Shown here one piece after another: positions 19,303-27,640 of a stretch of 64,000 nt of DNA. Source of the DNA: Thermus oshimai DSM 12092 (GTDB lineage: Bacteria > Deinococcota > Deinococci > Deinococcales > Thermaceae); NCBI RefSeq assembly GCF_000373145.1, contig NZ_KB890603.1, positions 248,001 through 312,000 on the forward strand. Reading direction: 5' to 3'. The notes beneath the pieces were generated by a model. The model was not told the DNA's origin. It did not search any database and saw only the letters and a program-made list of their open reading frames with translations. Position numbers and translations under genes: made by a program. How positions within the stretch are numbered: the first letter of the stretch is position 1; each line of letters starts with the position of its first letter.

Positions 19303-20067
19303 ATGGTGGAGAGAGCGCGGCACGAGGGGGTCCTCCTCCTCACCCTGAACCGGCCCGAGAAGCTGAACGCCCTTACCGGGGCCCTTCTGGACGAGCTCTA
19401 CGCCGCCCTGGAAGAGGCCCGGGAGGACGGCGCGGTGCGGGCCCTCCTCCTCACGGGGGCGGGCCGGGCCTTCTCCGCGGGGCAGGACCTCGGGGAGTTT
19501 GGGGAGGAGAAGCCCGACTACGAGGGCCACCTCCGCCGATACAACCGGGTGGTCCTGGCCCTCGCCACCCTGGAGAAGCCCGTGGTGGTGGCGGTGAACG
19601 GGGCGGCGGCGGGGGCGGGGATGAGCCTCGCCCTCTGGGGGGACCTGCGCCTGGCCGCGGCGGGGGCCACCTTTTCCACCGCCTTCGTGCGCATCGGCCT
19701 GGTGCCGGACTCGGGCCTAAGCTTCCTCCTGCCCCGCCTGGTGGGGCTTTCCAAGGCCCAGGAGCTCCTCTACCTCTCCCCCAGGCTCTCCGCGGAGGAG
19801 GCTTTGGCCTTGGGCCTCGTCCACCGGGTGGTGCCTGCGGAGCGCCTCTTGGAGGAGGCCCTTAGGATGGCCCGGGAGCTCGCGGAGGGCCCCACCCGGG
19901 CGCTCGGCCTCACCAAGAAGCTCCTCCTGGAAAGCTTCCGGCTCTCCCTGGAGGAGGCCTTGGGCCTCGAGGCCGTCCTCCAGGGGGAGGCGGGGCGCAC
20001 CCTGGACCACGAGGAGGGGGTGCGGGCCTTTAGGGAGAAGCGCCCGCCCCGTTTCCAGGGCCGATGA
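19303..20067 (+). CDS. enoyl-CoA hydratase/isomerase family protein, PaaG-like
   Basis: Crotonase-fold enzyme acting on acyl-CoA thioesters. 254 residues with the oxyanion-hole segments GAGRAFSAGQDLGEF and VVAVNGAAAGAGMSLALWGDLRLA, and the C-terminal helical trimerisation region. The GQDLGEF segment with an Asp resembles PaaG-type isomerases of phenylacetate degradation more than classic fatty-acid hydratases, but no other paa gene is in the window. It begins at a probable leaderless ATG, and ruvA starts within its last codons. Confidence 0.88.
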   Translation: MVERARHEGVLLLTLNRPEKLNALTGALLDELYAALEEAREDGAVRALLLTGAGRAFSAGQDLGEFGEEKPDYEGHLRRYNRVVLALATLEKPVVVAVNGAAAGAGMSLALWGDLRLAAAGATFSTAFVRIGLVPDSGLSFLLPRLVGLSKAQELLYLSPRLSAEEALALGLVHRVVPAERLLEEALRMARELAEGPTRALGLTKKLLLESFRLSLEEALGLEAVLQGEAGRTLDHEEGVRAFREKRPPRFQGR

Positions 20068-20633
20068 TCCGCCACCTTAAGGGGAAGGTCCTCTTCAAGG
20101 AGGAGGGGGGGTTCGTCCTGGAGGTGGGGGGGGTGGGGTTTTTCCTCCAGGCCCCCGAGCCCTTCCTGCGGGAGGTGAGGGAGGGGGAGGAGGTTTCCGT
20201 CCACACCCACCTCCTCGCCAAGGAGGAGGGCCTTTTCCTCTACGCCTTCCCCGACGGGGAGAGCCACCGCCTCTTCGGGCTTCTCCTTTCCGTCTCCGGC
20301 GTGGGGCCCAAGGTGGCCCTGGCCCTCCTCTCCGCCCTGGGGCCGAGGCTTTTGGCCCAGGCCCTTTCCGAGGGGGACGTGAAGCTCCTCACCTCCGCCA
20401 GCGGGGTGGGGAAGAGGCTGGCGGAAAGGATCGCCTTGGAGCTCAAGGGGAAGGTGCCCCCGGTGGCCGCCCCGGCGGTCCAGGGGGCGGCGGTGGAGGA
20501 GGCCGTCCTCGCCCTCCTGGCCCTGGGCTTCCGCGAGGGGGCGGCCCGGGCGGCGGTGCTGGAGGCCCTTTCCAAGGCCCCTTCCGCCAAGGCCCAGGAG
20601 CTCATCAAGGAGGCCCTTAAACGGCTCCGCTGA
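20064..20633 (+). CDS. ruvA: Holliday junction branch migration protein RuvA
   Basis: Tetrameric junction-binding partner of RuvB. 189 residues: N-terminal OB-fold (MIRHLKGKVLFKEEGGFVLEV), then two helix-hairpin-helix motifs (LLSVSGVGPKVALALLSALG and LLTSASGVGKRLAERIALEL), a flexible linker and the C-terminal RuvB-binding domain (VLALLALGFREGAARAAV). Translation overlaps the preceding hydratase by 4 bp. ruvB is not nearby. It converges on the HAD gene with a 17-bp overlap. Confidence 0.96.
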   Translation: MIRHLKGKVLFKEEGGFVLEVGGVGFFLQAPEPFLREVREGEEVSVHTHLLAKEEGLFLYAFPDGESHRLFGLLLSVSGVGPKVALALLSALGPRLLAQALSEGDVKLLTSASGVGKRLAERIALELKGKVPPVAAPAVQGAAVEEAVLALLALGFREGAARAAVLEALSKAPSAKAQELIKEALKRLR

Positions 20634-21363
20634 GGGCCTCCAGGAGGTTTTCTACCCTTTGGTGGGGGGGAAAGCGGGGGTCAAAAGGCCTATACCCCCG
20701 GTCCACCCAGACCGCCCGCACCCCCGCCCTTAGGGCCCCCTGGATGTCCCGTTCGGGGTTATCCCCCACCATGACCGCCTCCTCCGGCCCCACCCCGAAG
20801 GCGCAGAGGGCCATGCGGAAGGGCCTGGGGTCGGGCTTGCCCAGGCCGATCTCCCCCGAGACCAACACCAGGTCAAAGGCTTCCTGAAGTCCCGCCCCTA
20901 CGAGCTTCTCCCGCTGGAGGTCGGGGACGCCGTTGGTGAGGAGGGCGAGGTGGGCCCCCCGCGCCTTTAGGGCCTTCAGGAAGGCCTCCGTCTCCGGGAA
21001 GAGGGGGTAGCGCCGCCTCCTCTGGAAGAAGGCCTCCGCCACCTCCTCCGCCCGCTCCACGGGGCCCCCTAGAGCCTTTAGGGCCTCGGCGAAAACCCCT
21101 TTTCGGAAGCGGGGGGCCCACGCCGCCAGGGCCTCGAGGCCCGGGGTGCTGTAGCGGGCCCAAAGGGCTTCCAAAGCCGAGTGGCCGATGGCCTCCGCCC
21201 AGGGGTGGAAGGGGCTTTCGCGGAAGAGGGCCTCCGCCTTTTCCTTCACCGCGGGGAAGAGGCCATGTACCCCCACCTCCTCCCCCAAGGCCTCCAGGAC
21301 CTCCCGGCTCACCGCGTGGTCCTGGAGAAGGGTGTCGTCCAGGTCCAGGATCCAGAGCCTCAT
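20617..21363 (-). CDS. HAD-superfamily hydrolase
   Basis: 248 residues with the four HAD motifs: nucleophile WILDLDDTLLQ at the N-terminus, Thr in ALLTNG, Lys near GLGKPDPRPF, and acidic MVGDNPERDIQGA. The cap between motifs I and II is alpha-helical, as in phosphatases acting on small phosphoesters. The substrate is not identifiable. It overlaps the downstream 120-residue VOC gene by 4 bp. Confidence 0.9.
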   Translation of the reverse strand: MRLWILDLDDTLLQDHAVSREVLEALGEEVGVHGLFPAVKEKAEALFRESPFHPWAEAIGHSALEALWARYSTPGLEALAAWAPRFRKGVFAEALKALGGPVERAEEVAEAFFQRRRRYPLFPETEAFLKALKARGAHLALLTNGVPDLQREKLVGAGLQEAFDLVLVSGEIGLGKPDPRPFRMALCAFGVGPEEAVMVGDNPERDIQGALRAGVRAVWVDRGYRPFDPRFPPHQRVENLLEALSGAV

Positions 21364-21722
21364 CCTTCCCGCACCAGAACGGGGTTCCCCCCGGGGTCAA
21401 AGAGGAGGAGCTGGCCCGGGGCCTCCTGGAAGGGGAGGCCGTACTTGGAAAGGCGCACCTTCTCGTGCTCGAGGCTTTCCACCAGGAGGACGAGCCGCCC
21501 CTCCTCCACCCTAAGCCGGGCGAACCCCTCCCCCTCGGGCCGGGGCCGGGGGGGGCCCGCCTCCACGCCCCCCTCCCCCGGCCTCAGGAGGAGGAGGGGG
21601 CCTTCCTTGGGGGCGAGGAGGGCCTCTTTGGGGAGGAGCTCCTCCAAGGCCAGGCCCAGGGCCTGGTAAAAGCCCACCGCCTCGGCGATCTCGGGCACGT
21701 GCGCCACCACGGTCTCCGTCAT
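21360..21722 (-). CDS. VOC/glyoxalase-fold family protein
   Basis: 120 residues with the beta-alpha-beta-beta-beta layout of the vicinal oxygen chelate fold: [27 protein letters not shown] at the N-terminus and [16 protein letters not shown] at the end. The second metal-ligand position is not obviously His/Glu, so it may be a binding protein rather than a metal enzyme. It overlaps both neighbours by 4 bp, consistent with one leftward transcript with the LOG and HAD genes. Confidence 0.75.
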   Translation of the reverse strand: MTETVVAHVPEIAEAVGFYQALGLALEELLPKEALLAPKEGPLLLLRPGEGGVEAGPPRPRPEGEGFARLRVEEGRLVLLVESLEHEKVRLSKYGLPFQEAPGQLLLFDPGGNPVLVREG

Positions 21723-22234
21723 AGGCTCCTCAGGAAGGCGCGGAGGTCATTCTCGTCCCCGATGGGCCTTAGAAGGGCCAGGTCCTCGGGGGCGATCTCC
21801 CCGTGGGGCCTTAGGAGGGAAAGCCAGTAGGGGTCCACCCCCAGGGGCCGCCCCAGGCCCCGCCTGAGGTAGAGGAGGTTCCAGGCCAGGGTGAGCTCCG
21901 CCAGGGTGCCCACCCCTCCGGGAAAGGCCAGGTAGCCTTGGCCCAGGTCCAGAAGCCGGGCGATCCTTTGGGGGAGGGTGGCCGCGGGGAACTCCAGGTC
22001 CACGTAGGCGCTCGGCCCCTTCCGCTCGGGGAAAAGGGCGGGGGCGGTGACCCCCACCACCAGCCCCCCCTGGGCCTTCACGCCCCGGGCCAGGGCCTCC
22101 ATCCCCCCCTGGTAGCCTCCACAGGCCAGGCCAAACCCCTCCTCCGCCAGCACCTCCCCGTAGCGGTGGAGCTTCCGGTAGAGGGGGTCTTCCGGCAGGA
22201 GGCGGGAGGAGGCGAAGGCGGCGATGAGGCGCAT
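21719..22234 (-). CDS. LOG family protein (Rossmann-fold nucleotide-binding, lysine-decarboxylase-like)
   Basis: 171 residues with the characteristic GGYQGGMEA and [14 protein letters not shown] (PGGxGTxxE) motifs of LOG-type phosphoribohydrolases/nucleotide-binding proteins. Despite the family's old name, lysine decarboxylation is not expected. Cytokinin-activating activity is known for some members, but a housekeeping nucleotide role is as likely. It starts directly after the universal stress gene, in the same direction. Confidence 0.88.
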   Translation of the reverse strand: MRLIAAFASSRLLPEDPLYRKLHRYGEVLAEEGFGLACGGYQGGMEALARGVKAQGGLVVGVTAPALFPERKGPSAYVDLEFPAATLPQRIARLLDLGQGYLAFPGGVGTLAELTLAWNLLYLRRGLGRPLGVDPYWLSLLRPHGEIAPEDLALLRPIGDENDLRAFLRSL

Positions 22235-22669
22235 TTAGCGGCAGCGCACCACCAAGACGGGCACGGAGACCCGGTGGAGGACCCCCTCCGTCACCGAGCC
22301 CAGGAGGAGCTTGTCCAGCCCCGTGCGCCCGTGGGTGCCCATGACCACTAGGTCAAACCCCTTGGCCGCCTCCACGATGGTGGGGATGGGCACCCCCTCT
22401 TTGAGCTCGCTCGTGGCCTCCACCCCCTTTTCCGCGGCCATGGCCTCCGCCTTCTTCAGGGCCTCCTCCCCCGCCCGCTTGAGGTCCTCCAGGAGCTCCA
22501 GGCCGTAGGGGACGCTCTCCGGGGTGATCCAGATGGCCTGGGCGGGGTTTTCCAGGACGTAGAGGAAGTGCACCTTGGCCCCCAAGGCCTTGGCCAGGTC
22601 CAGGCCGTGGCCCACCGCCTGGAAGCTGCAGGGGCTGCCGTCAATGGGCATGAGGATCCTTCCGTACAT
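22235..22669 (-). CDS. universal stress protein UspA family
   Basis: 144 residues: N-terminal RILMPIDGSPCSFQAVGHGLDLA, then the ATP-binding G2xG9xGS/T-type motif near the end (VMGTHGRTGLDKLLLGSVTEGVLHRVSVPVLVVR). This motif marks the ATP-binding subclass. First of four tightly spaced leftward genes. Confidence 0.94.
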   Translation of the reverse strand: MYGRILMPIDGSPCSFQAVGHGLDLAKALGAKVHFLYVLENPAQAIWITPESVPYGLELLEDLKRAGEEALKKAEAMAAEKGVEATSELKEGVPIPTIVEAAKGFDLVVMGTHGRTGLDKLLLGSVTEGVLHRVSVPVLVVRCR

Positions 22670-22702
22670 GGCTTCCTCCTAAGGGCATCATACCCCAAGG
22701 CG

Positions 22703-22708
22703 TAGACT
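22703..22708 (+). promoter_or_regulatory. -10 box TAGACT, leaderless promoter of rlmB
   Basis: TAGACT ends 7 nt before the ATG at 22716. No strong -35. Confidence 0.45.
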
Positions 22709-22715
22709 GGGGCCT

Positions 22716-23432
22716 ATGTGGATCTACGGGCGCAACCCGGTCCTCGAGGCCCTCAAGGAGGGCCGGGCGCGGCGGGTCCTGGTGGCGAGGGGGGTGGAGG
22801 GCTGGCTCCTACAGGAGCTTTCGCGGCTGGGGGCGGAGTACACCCTGGTCCCCCGCATCGAGCTGGACGTGCTCCTCAAGACCACCCACCACCAGGGGGT
22901 GGCCGCGGAGGTGGAGGAGCCCCGCTACGCCACCCTGGAGGAGGCGTTGGGCTTCGCCGAGGCCCGGGGGGAGGTCCCCCTCCTGGTGGCCCTGGATGGG
23001 GTCACCGACCCCCGCAACTACGGGGCCATCCTGCGCACCGCCTTGGCCCTGGGGGCCCACGGGGTGGTTTCGGAAGAGCGGCGCTCGGCCCCCCTTTCCC
23101 CCCTGGCCCTGAAGGCCAGCGCGGGGGCGGCCTTCAAGCTCCCCATCGTCCGGGTGAAGAACCTGCCCCGGGCCCTGGGCCTCCTCAAGGAGCGGGGCCT
23201 TTGGGTCTACGGCCTGGACGTGGGGGGGGAGAAGACCCTGGGGGCGCTGGACCTCGCCCGGCCCCTGGTCCTGGTGGCGGGGTCGGAGGGGGAGGGGATG
23301 CGGCGGCTGGTGCGGGAGCGTTGCGACGAGCTCTTCCGCATCCCCATCCGCCCCGAGGCGGAGTCCTTGAACGTGGGGGTGGCGTTGGGCATCGCCCTTT
23401 ACGGGGTGGGCCAGGCCCGGGGTGTAGGATAA
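22716..23432 (+). CDS. rlmB: SpoU/TrmH-family RNA 2'-O-methyltransferase, RlmB-like
   Basis: Transfers methyl from SAM to a ribose 2'-OH, most likely on 23S rRNA. 238 residues: an N-terminal RNA-binding L30e-like domain (IYGRNPVLEALKEGRARRVLVARG), then the knotted SpoU domain with LVALDGVTDPRNYGAILRTA (motif 1, Asn/Arg), ELFRIPIRPEAESLNVGVALGIALY (motif 3, GVA). RlmB and TrmH-type enzymes are hard to tell apart without alignment, but the N-terminal domain favours RlmB. It begins a rightward set running to the ROK kinase. Confidence 0.85.
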   Translation: MWIYGRNPVLEALKEGRARRVLVARGVEGWLLQELSRLGAEYTLVPRIELDVLLKTTHHQGVAAEVEEPRYATLEEALGFAEARGEVPLLVALDGVTDPRNYGAILRTALALGAHGVVSEERRSAPLSPLALKASAGAAFKLPIVRVKNLPRALGLLKERGLWVYGLDVGGEKTLGALDLARPLVLVAGSEGEGMRRLVRERCDELFRIPIRPEAESLNVGVALGIALYGVGQARGVG

Positions 23433-23436
23433 CCCC

Positions 23437-24507
23437 ATGGACTGGGTGCGGCTTCTCTCCCGCCTGGTGCAGGCGGAAAGCCTCCCGGGGGGGGAGGGGG
23501 AGGCGGCGGGCCTCCTCCTGGAGGCCCTGAAGGGCCTGGGCCTCGAGGCCCATCTGGACGAGGCGGGGAACGTGGAGGCCCTTCTTGGGGAAAGGGAGCC
23601 CGAGGTGGTCCTCACCGGGCACATGGACGTGGTCCCCGTGGGGGACCCCCTCCACTGGCCCCACCCCCAGGGGGCCGTGGTGGGGGAGGCCCTTTGGGGC
23701 CGGGGGGCGGTGGACATGAAGGGGGCCCTGGTGGCCATGCTCCTGGCCCTGAAGGCCCTCCAGGGGAGGCCCCTTAAGGGGCGGGTGCGCTTTCTGGCCA
23801 CCGTCCAGGAGGAGGTGGGGGGCCTGGGGAGCCGCTTCGCCGCAGAAAGGCTTTCCCCCTTGGCCTTCATCCTGGGGGAGCCCTCCATGGGGCGGCTCAT
23901 GCGGGGCCACCGGGGGCGGGCGGAGATCTGGGTGGACTTTGAGGGGGAGGAGGCCCACGCGGCCCTGGCGGGCCCGGAAAACCCCCTCTTTGACCTGGCG
24001 GACTACCTCCTGGCCCTGAAGGACCTCCCCCTTCCCCCTGGCCTCAAGCTCACCCCCACGGGGGTGGCGGCCTACCCCGGGGCCCGCAACCAGACCCCGG
24101 GGGTGGTGCGCCTCTACCTGGACGTGCGCTACGAGCCCGAGGCCGACCCCCAGGCCCTCCTCCCCCGCCTCCAGGCCCTGGGCCCGGCCTCCGTCTACAT
24201 CCCCGAGGAGGAGCGGGCCTCGGGGGAGGTGCGCCTTACCCTCCCCGCCCTCTGGCCCCCCTACCGCCTGCCGGAGGACCACCCCCTCCTCCTTTTGGCT
24301 CTCAAGGCTCTCGGCCAGGAGGAGGCGGGGCTTTGGCCCTTCACCACCGACGCCCCCTACCTGGGGGCCAGGGCCCCCGTCTTGGGCTTGGGCCCCGGGG
24401 ACCCCGCCCTGGCCCACACCCCGAGGGAGCACATTCCCCTAAAGGCGGTGGAGGAGGCCGCGGGGGCCTACGCCCGCCTGGTGGAGGCTTTATGGAACGC
24501 CGCGTAG
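23437..24507 (+). CDS. M20 family metallopeptidase (ArgE/DapE/LysK-like)
   Basis: 356 residues. Zinc ligands lie in LTGHMDVVPVGD, GRGAVDMKGALVA and the catalytic Glu pair in TVQEEVGGLGS, with a bacterial-exopeptidase dimerisation domain (YPGARNQTPGVVRLYLDVRYE) in between and a C-terminal HTPREHIPLKAVEE. Candidate activities are deacylation of acetyl-ornithine or release of lysine/ornithine from LysW. The compact size is compatible with either; no lysine genes adjoin. It overlaps the 78-residue gene that follows by 16 bp. Confidence 0.85.
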   Translation: MDWVRLLSRLVQAESLPGGEGEAAGLLLEALKGLGLEAHLDEAGNVEALLGEREPEVVLTGHMDVVPVGDPLHWPHPQGAVVGEALWGRGAVDMKGALVAMLLALKALQGRPLKGRVRFLATVQEEVGGLGSRFAAERLSPLAFILGEPSMGRLMRGHRGRAEIWVDFEGEEAHAALAGPENPLFDLADYLLALKDLPLPPGLKLTPTGVAAYPGARNQTPGVVRLYLDVRYEPEADPQALLPRLQALGPASVYIPEEERASGEVRLTLPALWPPYRLPEDHPLLLLALKALGQEEAGLWPFTTDAPYLGARAPVLGLGPGDPALAHTPREHIPLKAVEEAAGAYARLVEALWNAA

Positions 24508-24728
24508 TGGCCGGTACCCCTTACCGCAGGCTCCTCACCGCCCCCAGGCCCGTGGCCGAGGGGCTTAGGGCCAGGCTGGAGGCGGGGGGCATCCCCGTGC
24601 TCCTGGAAACCCCCTTTTCCGACCTCCCCGAAAGCTACCTGGGCACCTACATGGGGGACGTGACCCTGTGGGTGCCCGAGGGGCTTTTGGCGGAGGCGGA
24701 GGCCCTTTTGGAGGAGGGGATCCCATGA
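24492..24728 (+). CDS. small DUF2007-like protein
   Basis: 78 residues starting at the ATG inside the end of the peptidase gene: MERRVVAGTPYRRLLTAPRP ... VTLWVPEGLLAEAEALLEEG. The ending VPE-x2-AEAEALLEE is the hallmark of small proteins with a 'putative signal-transducing' (DUF2007) fold. The function is unknown. It ends in an ATGA overlap with the ROK kinase, so translation is coupled. Confidence 0.7.
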   Translation: MERRVVAGTPYRRLLTAPRPVAEGLRARLEAGGIPVLLETPFSDLPESYLGTYMGDVTLWVPEGLLAEAEALLEEGIP

Positions 24729-25630
24729 CGGTGGTGGGGCTGGACCTGGGGGGGACCAAGATCGCCGCGGGGGCCTTTGACGGGGAAAGGCTCCTTTCGG
24801 AGGTGGTCCTCCCCACCCCCAAGGAGGGGGGGATGCGGGTGGTGGAGGCTCTGGCGGAGGCCGCCCTACGGGCGGAGGCCGAGGCCGGGGTGCGGGCGGA
24901 GGCCTTTGGGCTTGGCACCCCGGGGCCTTTGGACTTCGCTAGGGGCCTCATCCGCTTCACCCCCAACATCCCGGGCCTTAAGGACTTCCCCATCCGGGAC
25001 CTCCTGAGGGAAAGGCTTGGCCGCCCCGTCCACTTGGAAAACGACGCCAACGCCGCCGCCCTCGCCGAGCACCACCTGGGGGCGGCCCGGGGGGAGGAGA
25101 GCTCCCTCTACCTCACCGTGTCCACGGGGATCGGGGGCGGGGTGGTCCTGGGGGGGCGGGTCCTCCGGGGGGTGCGGGGGCAGGGGGGGGAGCTCGGCCA
25201 CATCACCCTCCTCCCCGGGGGGCCCGCCTGCGGGTGCGGCCTCGAGGGCTGCCTCGAGGCCCTGGCCGCGGGCCGGGCCCTGGAGCGGGAGGCGGGCTAC
25301 GCCTACGGGCTTCTGGTGGACACCCGCGAGCTCTTCCGCCGCTATGGGGCGGGGGACCCCAAGGCGGAGCGCATCCTCCTCCAGGCCGCCCGCTACGTAG
25401 GCCTGGGCCTGGCCAGCCTGGTGAAGGCCTTTGACCCCGGGGCGGTGGTGGTGGGCGGGGGGGTGGCCCTGAACGCCCCCGAGGGCTACTGGCAGGCCCT
25501 GGAGGGGGCCTACCGCCATTACCTTCAGGGCTGGGAGGTGCCCCCCCTCCGGAAGGCCCTTTTGGGAGCCCGGGCGGGGCTTCTGGGGGCGGCCCTCACG
25601 GCGTATCTTGAGGGGGATGGAGCTCGGTAA
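24725..25630 (+). CDS. ROK family sugar kinase, probable glucokinase
   Basis: 301 residues from the ATG giving MTVVGLDLGGTKIAAGAFDG; a longer frame upstream is excluded by the preceding gene. The phosphate-binding DLGGTK, the catalytic Asp in HLENDANAAALAEH, the STGIGGG loop, and the ROK zinc site GGELGHITLLPGGPACGCGLEGCLEA (His plus three Cys) are all present. Glucose is the most common substrate of this subtype. ATGA-coupled to the small gene upstream. Confidence 0.92.
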   Translation: MTVVGLDLGGTKIAAGAFDGERLLSEVVLPTPKEGGMRVVEALAEAALRAEAEAGVRAEAFGLGTPGPLDFARGLIRFTPNIPGLKDFPIRDLLRERLGRPVHLENDANAAALAEHHLGAARGEESSLYLTVSTGIGGGVVLGGRVLRGVRGQGGELGHITLLPGGPACGCGLEGCLEALAAGRALEREAGYAYGLLVDTRELFRRYGAGDPKAERILLQAARYVGLGLASLVKAFDPGAVVVGGGVALNAPEGYWQALEGAYRHYLQGWEVPPLRKALLGARAGLLGAALTAYLEGDGAR

Positions 25631-25832
25631 GGCCCTTTTGGTCCTTGGGCTTTTCCTCGCCCTTCTTGGGGTTATCCTCCTCTACTTCCCCAAGCTCTTC
25701 GCCTGGTTCGGCCACCTTCCGGGGGATATCCGCATTGAGCGGGAGGGGGTAAGGGTGTACATCCCCCTAACCTCCTCCCTCCTCCTCTCCCTTTTCCTTT
25801 CCCTCCTCCTCTACCTCCTGGGCCGCCGCTAG
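25617..25832 (+). CDS. DUF2905-like two-helix membrane protein
   Basis: 71 residues: two transmembrane helices (ALLVLGLFLALLGVILLYF and SSLLLSLFLSLLLYLLG) around a conserved loop FGHLPGDIRIEREGVRVYIPL, which is typical of DUF2905. The ATG at 25617 is chosen over a TTG nine bases earlier. It overlaps the kinase by 14 bp and the convergent regulator gene by 66 bp. Confidence 0.8.
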   Translation: MELGKALLVLGLFLALLGVILLYFPKLFAWFGHLPGDIRIEREGVRVYIPLTSSLLLSLFLSLLLYLLGRR

Positions 25833-27476
25833 GGGGTAGGCGGGAAGGGTCCCGGGGCGCAAGGCGTGGAGGGCCAGGCGGAAGGCCACCACCCCGGGGC
25901 CTTCCACCTTAAGCCGCACCCGCCCCCGGGGGAGGAGGAAGCGGTAGAGGAAGGTGGGGAGGAGGGGGAGGAGGAAAAGCCCCCCCTCAGAGGTGGCCTC
26001 TGCCCCCACCCAGAGGAGGGCCTGGGCGTGGGGGGTTTCCAGCCGGAGCCGGGGCTTGGGGCCTTCCTGAAAGAAGGCCGCCTGGCCGGAGAGGACCAGC
26101 ACCCCCTCCTCCAGGAGGCCCAGGTCCAGGTAGGCGGTTTCCCCAGGCTCCAAAAGGGGGGCCACCCAGCCCTCCCCTTCCGCCTCGAGGCCCTCCTCCC
26201 CCTCGGGGCAGAGGGCCCGTTCGGGGCCCAGCCCCACCCGGCGCTCAAGGGGGGGAGGCCCGGGGGCCAGGGCCAGCCGGGCCTCCTTGGGCAGGTGGGG
26301 GAGGAGGTCTCCCACCTCCCCCCCACCCCTTTGCCGGTGGTAGAGCTCCAAAAGGGTCAGCCCCGCCAGGGCCAGGGTTAGGGCGGCCAGGGCGTGGAGC
26401 TTGACCCGCTGGCCGGAGGGGAGGATCTGGTAGAGGAGGTGCCGCTCCCACTCCCGGGCGAAGCGCCACCCCTCCCGGTAGCAGAGCCAGCCCTTCCGCT
26501 CCAGCTCCTCCAGATGGGGCAGGGCCTCCAGGGCCTGGAGAAGGGGTTCGGGGATGGGCCCGGGCTGGATGGCAAGCCTTTCCAGGGCCTCCCGGGCGGG
26601 CCGGCTCAGGTAGCGGGCCCGGAACCGGAGCTGGGCCAGGGTGCGCTGGGGGATGCCCGGGGCCTGGAGGAGCTCCCGCAGGGCCTCGGGCTCCCCGCCC
26701 CCTTCCAGGTAGATCCGCCCCGCCTGGGAGAAGGAAAGCCCCCTCAGGACCCCCTGCTGGGCTTCTTGGAACGTGAGGGGCTTCAGGGCCACCACCCGCA
26801 TCCTCTCCGCGGGGTAGCGGGCCCGCAACTCCAGAAGGAGGCGGGGGTCCTCCCCGGGGTCCACCCCCAGGACGTAGAGGGTCTTGGTGTCCCCCAGGAT
26901 GGCCTCGGCCCCTTCGGGAAAGGGGGCCTCCAGGTAGCGCACGCCCCCCCGCCCCACCCCCAGGTGGAAGGGCAGACGTAGGGCCTCCGCCAGGGCCTGG
27001 GCCAACTCCTTCCGCCCCGAGGCCTGGGAGCCCAGGAGGACCAAGAGGGCCGGGGGGCGGAGGGCAGAGAGGGCCTTCAGGAGCCCCGCCCGGTCGGGGG
27101 GCGGGGGCGGGGGGGTGAAGCGGCGCTCCAGCACCCAGTCCGCGAACCCCGGGATGGCCTCGAGGCCCTCCAGGATCTCCCCCTCCCCCTTCGTTTCCAG
27201 GGCGATCCACTCCGGAAGGACCAGGGGGTCCTGCCCCTCGGGGAAGAGGGGGCGGCCCAGGGCGGCTTTCAGGCGGTGGAGCTCCACCCGCAGGTTGTTC
27301 AGGCCCTGGGGGTGGCCGTAAAGGAGGTCCGCCAGGAGGACCCGGGTGGTGGGGCCTTCCAGGGCCAGGTAGTAGAGGAGGGCCAGGCCCTTTAGGGGCA
27401 CCCGCACCGGCCGCCCTCCTTTTAAAAGCCGGGGCGGGCCGAAAAGGGGCAGGGTGTAAAGGCAGGTGTTACTCAT
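25767..27476 (-). CDS. SARP-like transcriptional regulator with degenerate NTPase region
   Basis: 569 residues. Residues ~1-115 match the OmpR-like winged helix plus start of a bacterial transcriptional activator domain found in SARP/AfsR-type regulators (LPLFGPPRLLKGGRPVRVPL ... LNNLRVELHRLKAALG). A P-loop-like GSQASGRKE at ~149-157 lacks the standard GKS/T and may not bind ATP. Residues ~290-350 look like the winged-helix part of STAND ATPases. The hydrophobic stretch ~359-380 could be a transmembrane helix or the buried helix that follows in STAND proteins. The C-terminal ~180 residues are beta-rich with no known match. It is divergent from the fibre-like locus, which it probably controls. 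Confidence 0.75.
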   Translation of the reverse strand: MSNTCLYTLPLFGPPRLLKGGRPVRVPLKGLALLYYLALEGPTTRVLLADLLYGHPQGLNNLRVELHRLKAALGRPLFPEGQDPLVLPEWIALETKGEGEILEGLEAIPGFADWVLERRFTPPPPPPDRAGLLKALSALRPPALLVLLGSQASGRKELAQALAEALRLPFHLGVGRGGVRYLEAPFPEGAEAILGDTKTLYVLGVDPGEDPRLLLELRARYPAERMRVVALKPLTFQEAQQGVLRGLSFSQAGRIYLEGGGEPEALRELLQAPGIPQRTLAQLRFRARYLSRPAREALERLAIQPGPIPEPLLQALEALPHLEELERKGWLCYREGWRFAREWERHLLYQILPSGQRVKLHALAALTLALAGLTLLELYHRQRGGGEVGDLLPHLPKEARLALAPGPPPLERRVGLGPERALCPEGEEGLEAEGEGWVAPLLEPGETAYLDLGLLEEGVLVLSGQAAFFQEGPKPRLRLETPHAQALLWVGAEATSEGGLFLLPLLPTFLYRFLLPRGRVRLKVEGPGVVAFRLALHALRPGTLPAYPLAAAQEVEEEGKEKGEEEGGG

Positions 27477-27553
27477 GAATAAAAAGGCATTACGGCCTTA
27501 GGGCTCATCTTAGCACAGAACCCCCGGGGTGCTTCCATAAGGGTCTGGGCACC

Positions 27554-27587
27554 GGTAACGGCCGGGTAACGCCCTTTTGGGTACTCT
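27554..27587 (+). promoter_or_regulatory. activator-type promoter: GGTAACG direct repeats before -10 TACTCT
   Basis: GGTAACG occurs at 27554-27560 and again at 27565-27571, an 11-bp period with a 4-bp gap. That is the spacing known for SARP binding sites. Ten bases further is a possible -10, TACTCT (27582-27587), with no -35 hexamer, as expected if an activator is required. The neighbouring divergent gene encodes a SARP-like protein. The rest of the 27477-27553 gap holds a possible minus-strand -10, TAAGAT (27507-27512), for the regulator gene. Confidence 0.55.
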
Positions 27588-27592
27588 CATCT

Positions 27593-27623
27593 CGCCTTCA
27601 GGGGCCACCACCCCATGAAGGCG
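27593..27623 (+). promoter_or_regulatory. 5'-end mRNA hairpin before the subunit-like gene
   Basis: CGCCTTCA-GGGG pairs with CCCC-A-TGAAGGCG: 12 base pairs with one bulged A and a 6-nt loop. It sits at the expected 5' end of the transcript and 6 nt ahead of a strong GGAGGAG ribosome site. A 5'-terminal stem of this sort commonly protects abundant mRNAs. Confidence 0.6.
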
Positions 27624-27640
27624 GATTAAGGAGGAGATTT

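Noticed and set aside
23185-24432. 415-residue minus-strand frame across rlmB and the M20 peptidase
   Set aside because: Shadow translation with no recognisable domain; both plus-strand genes have intact motifs.
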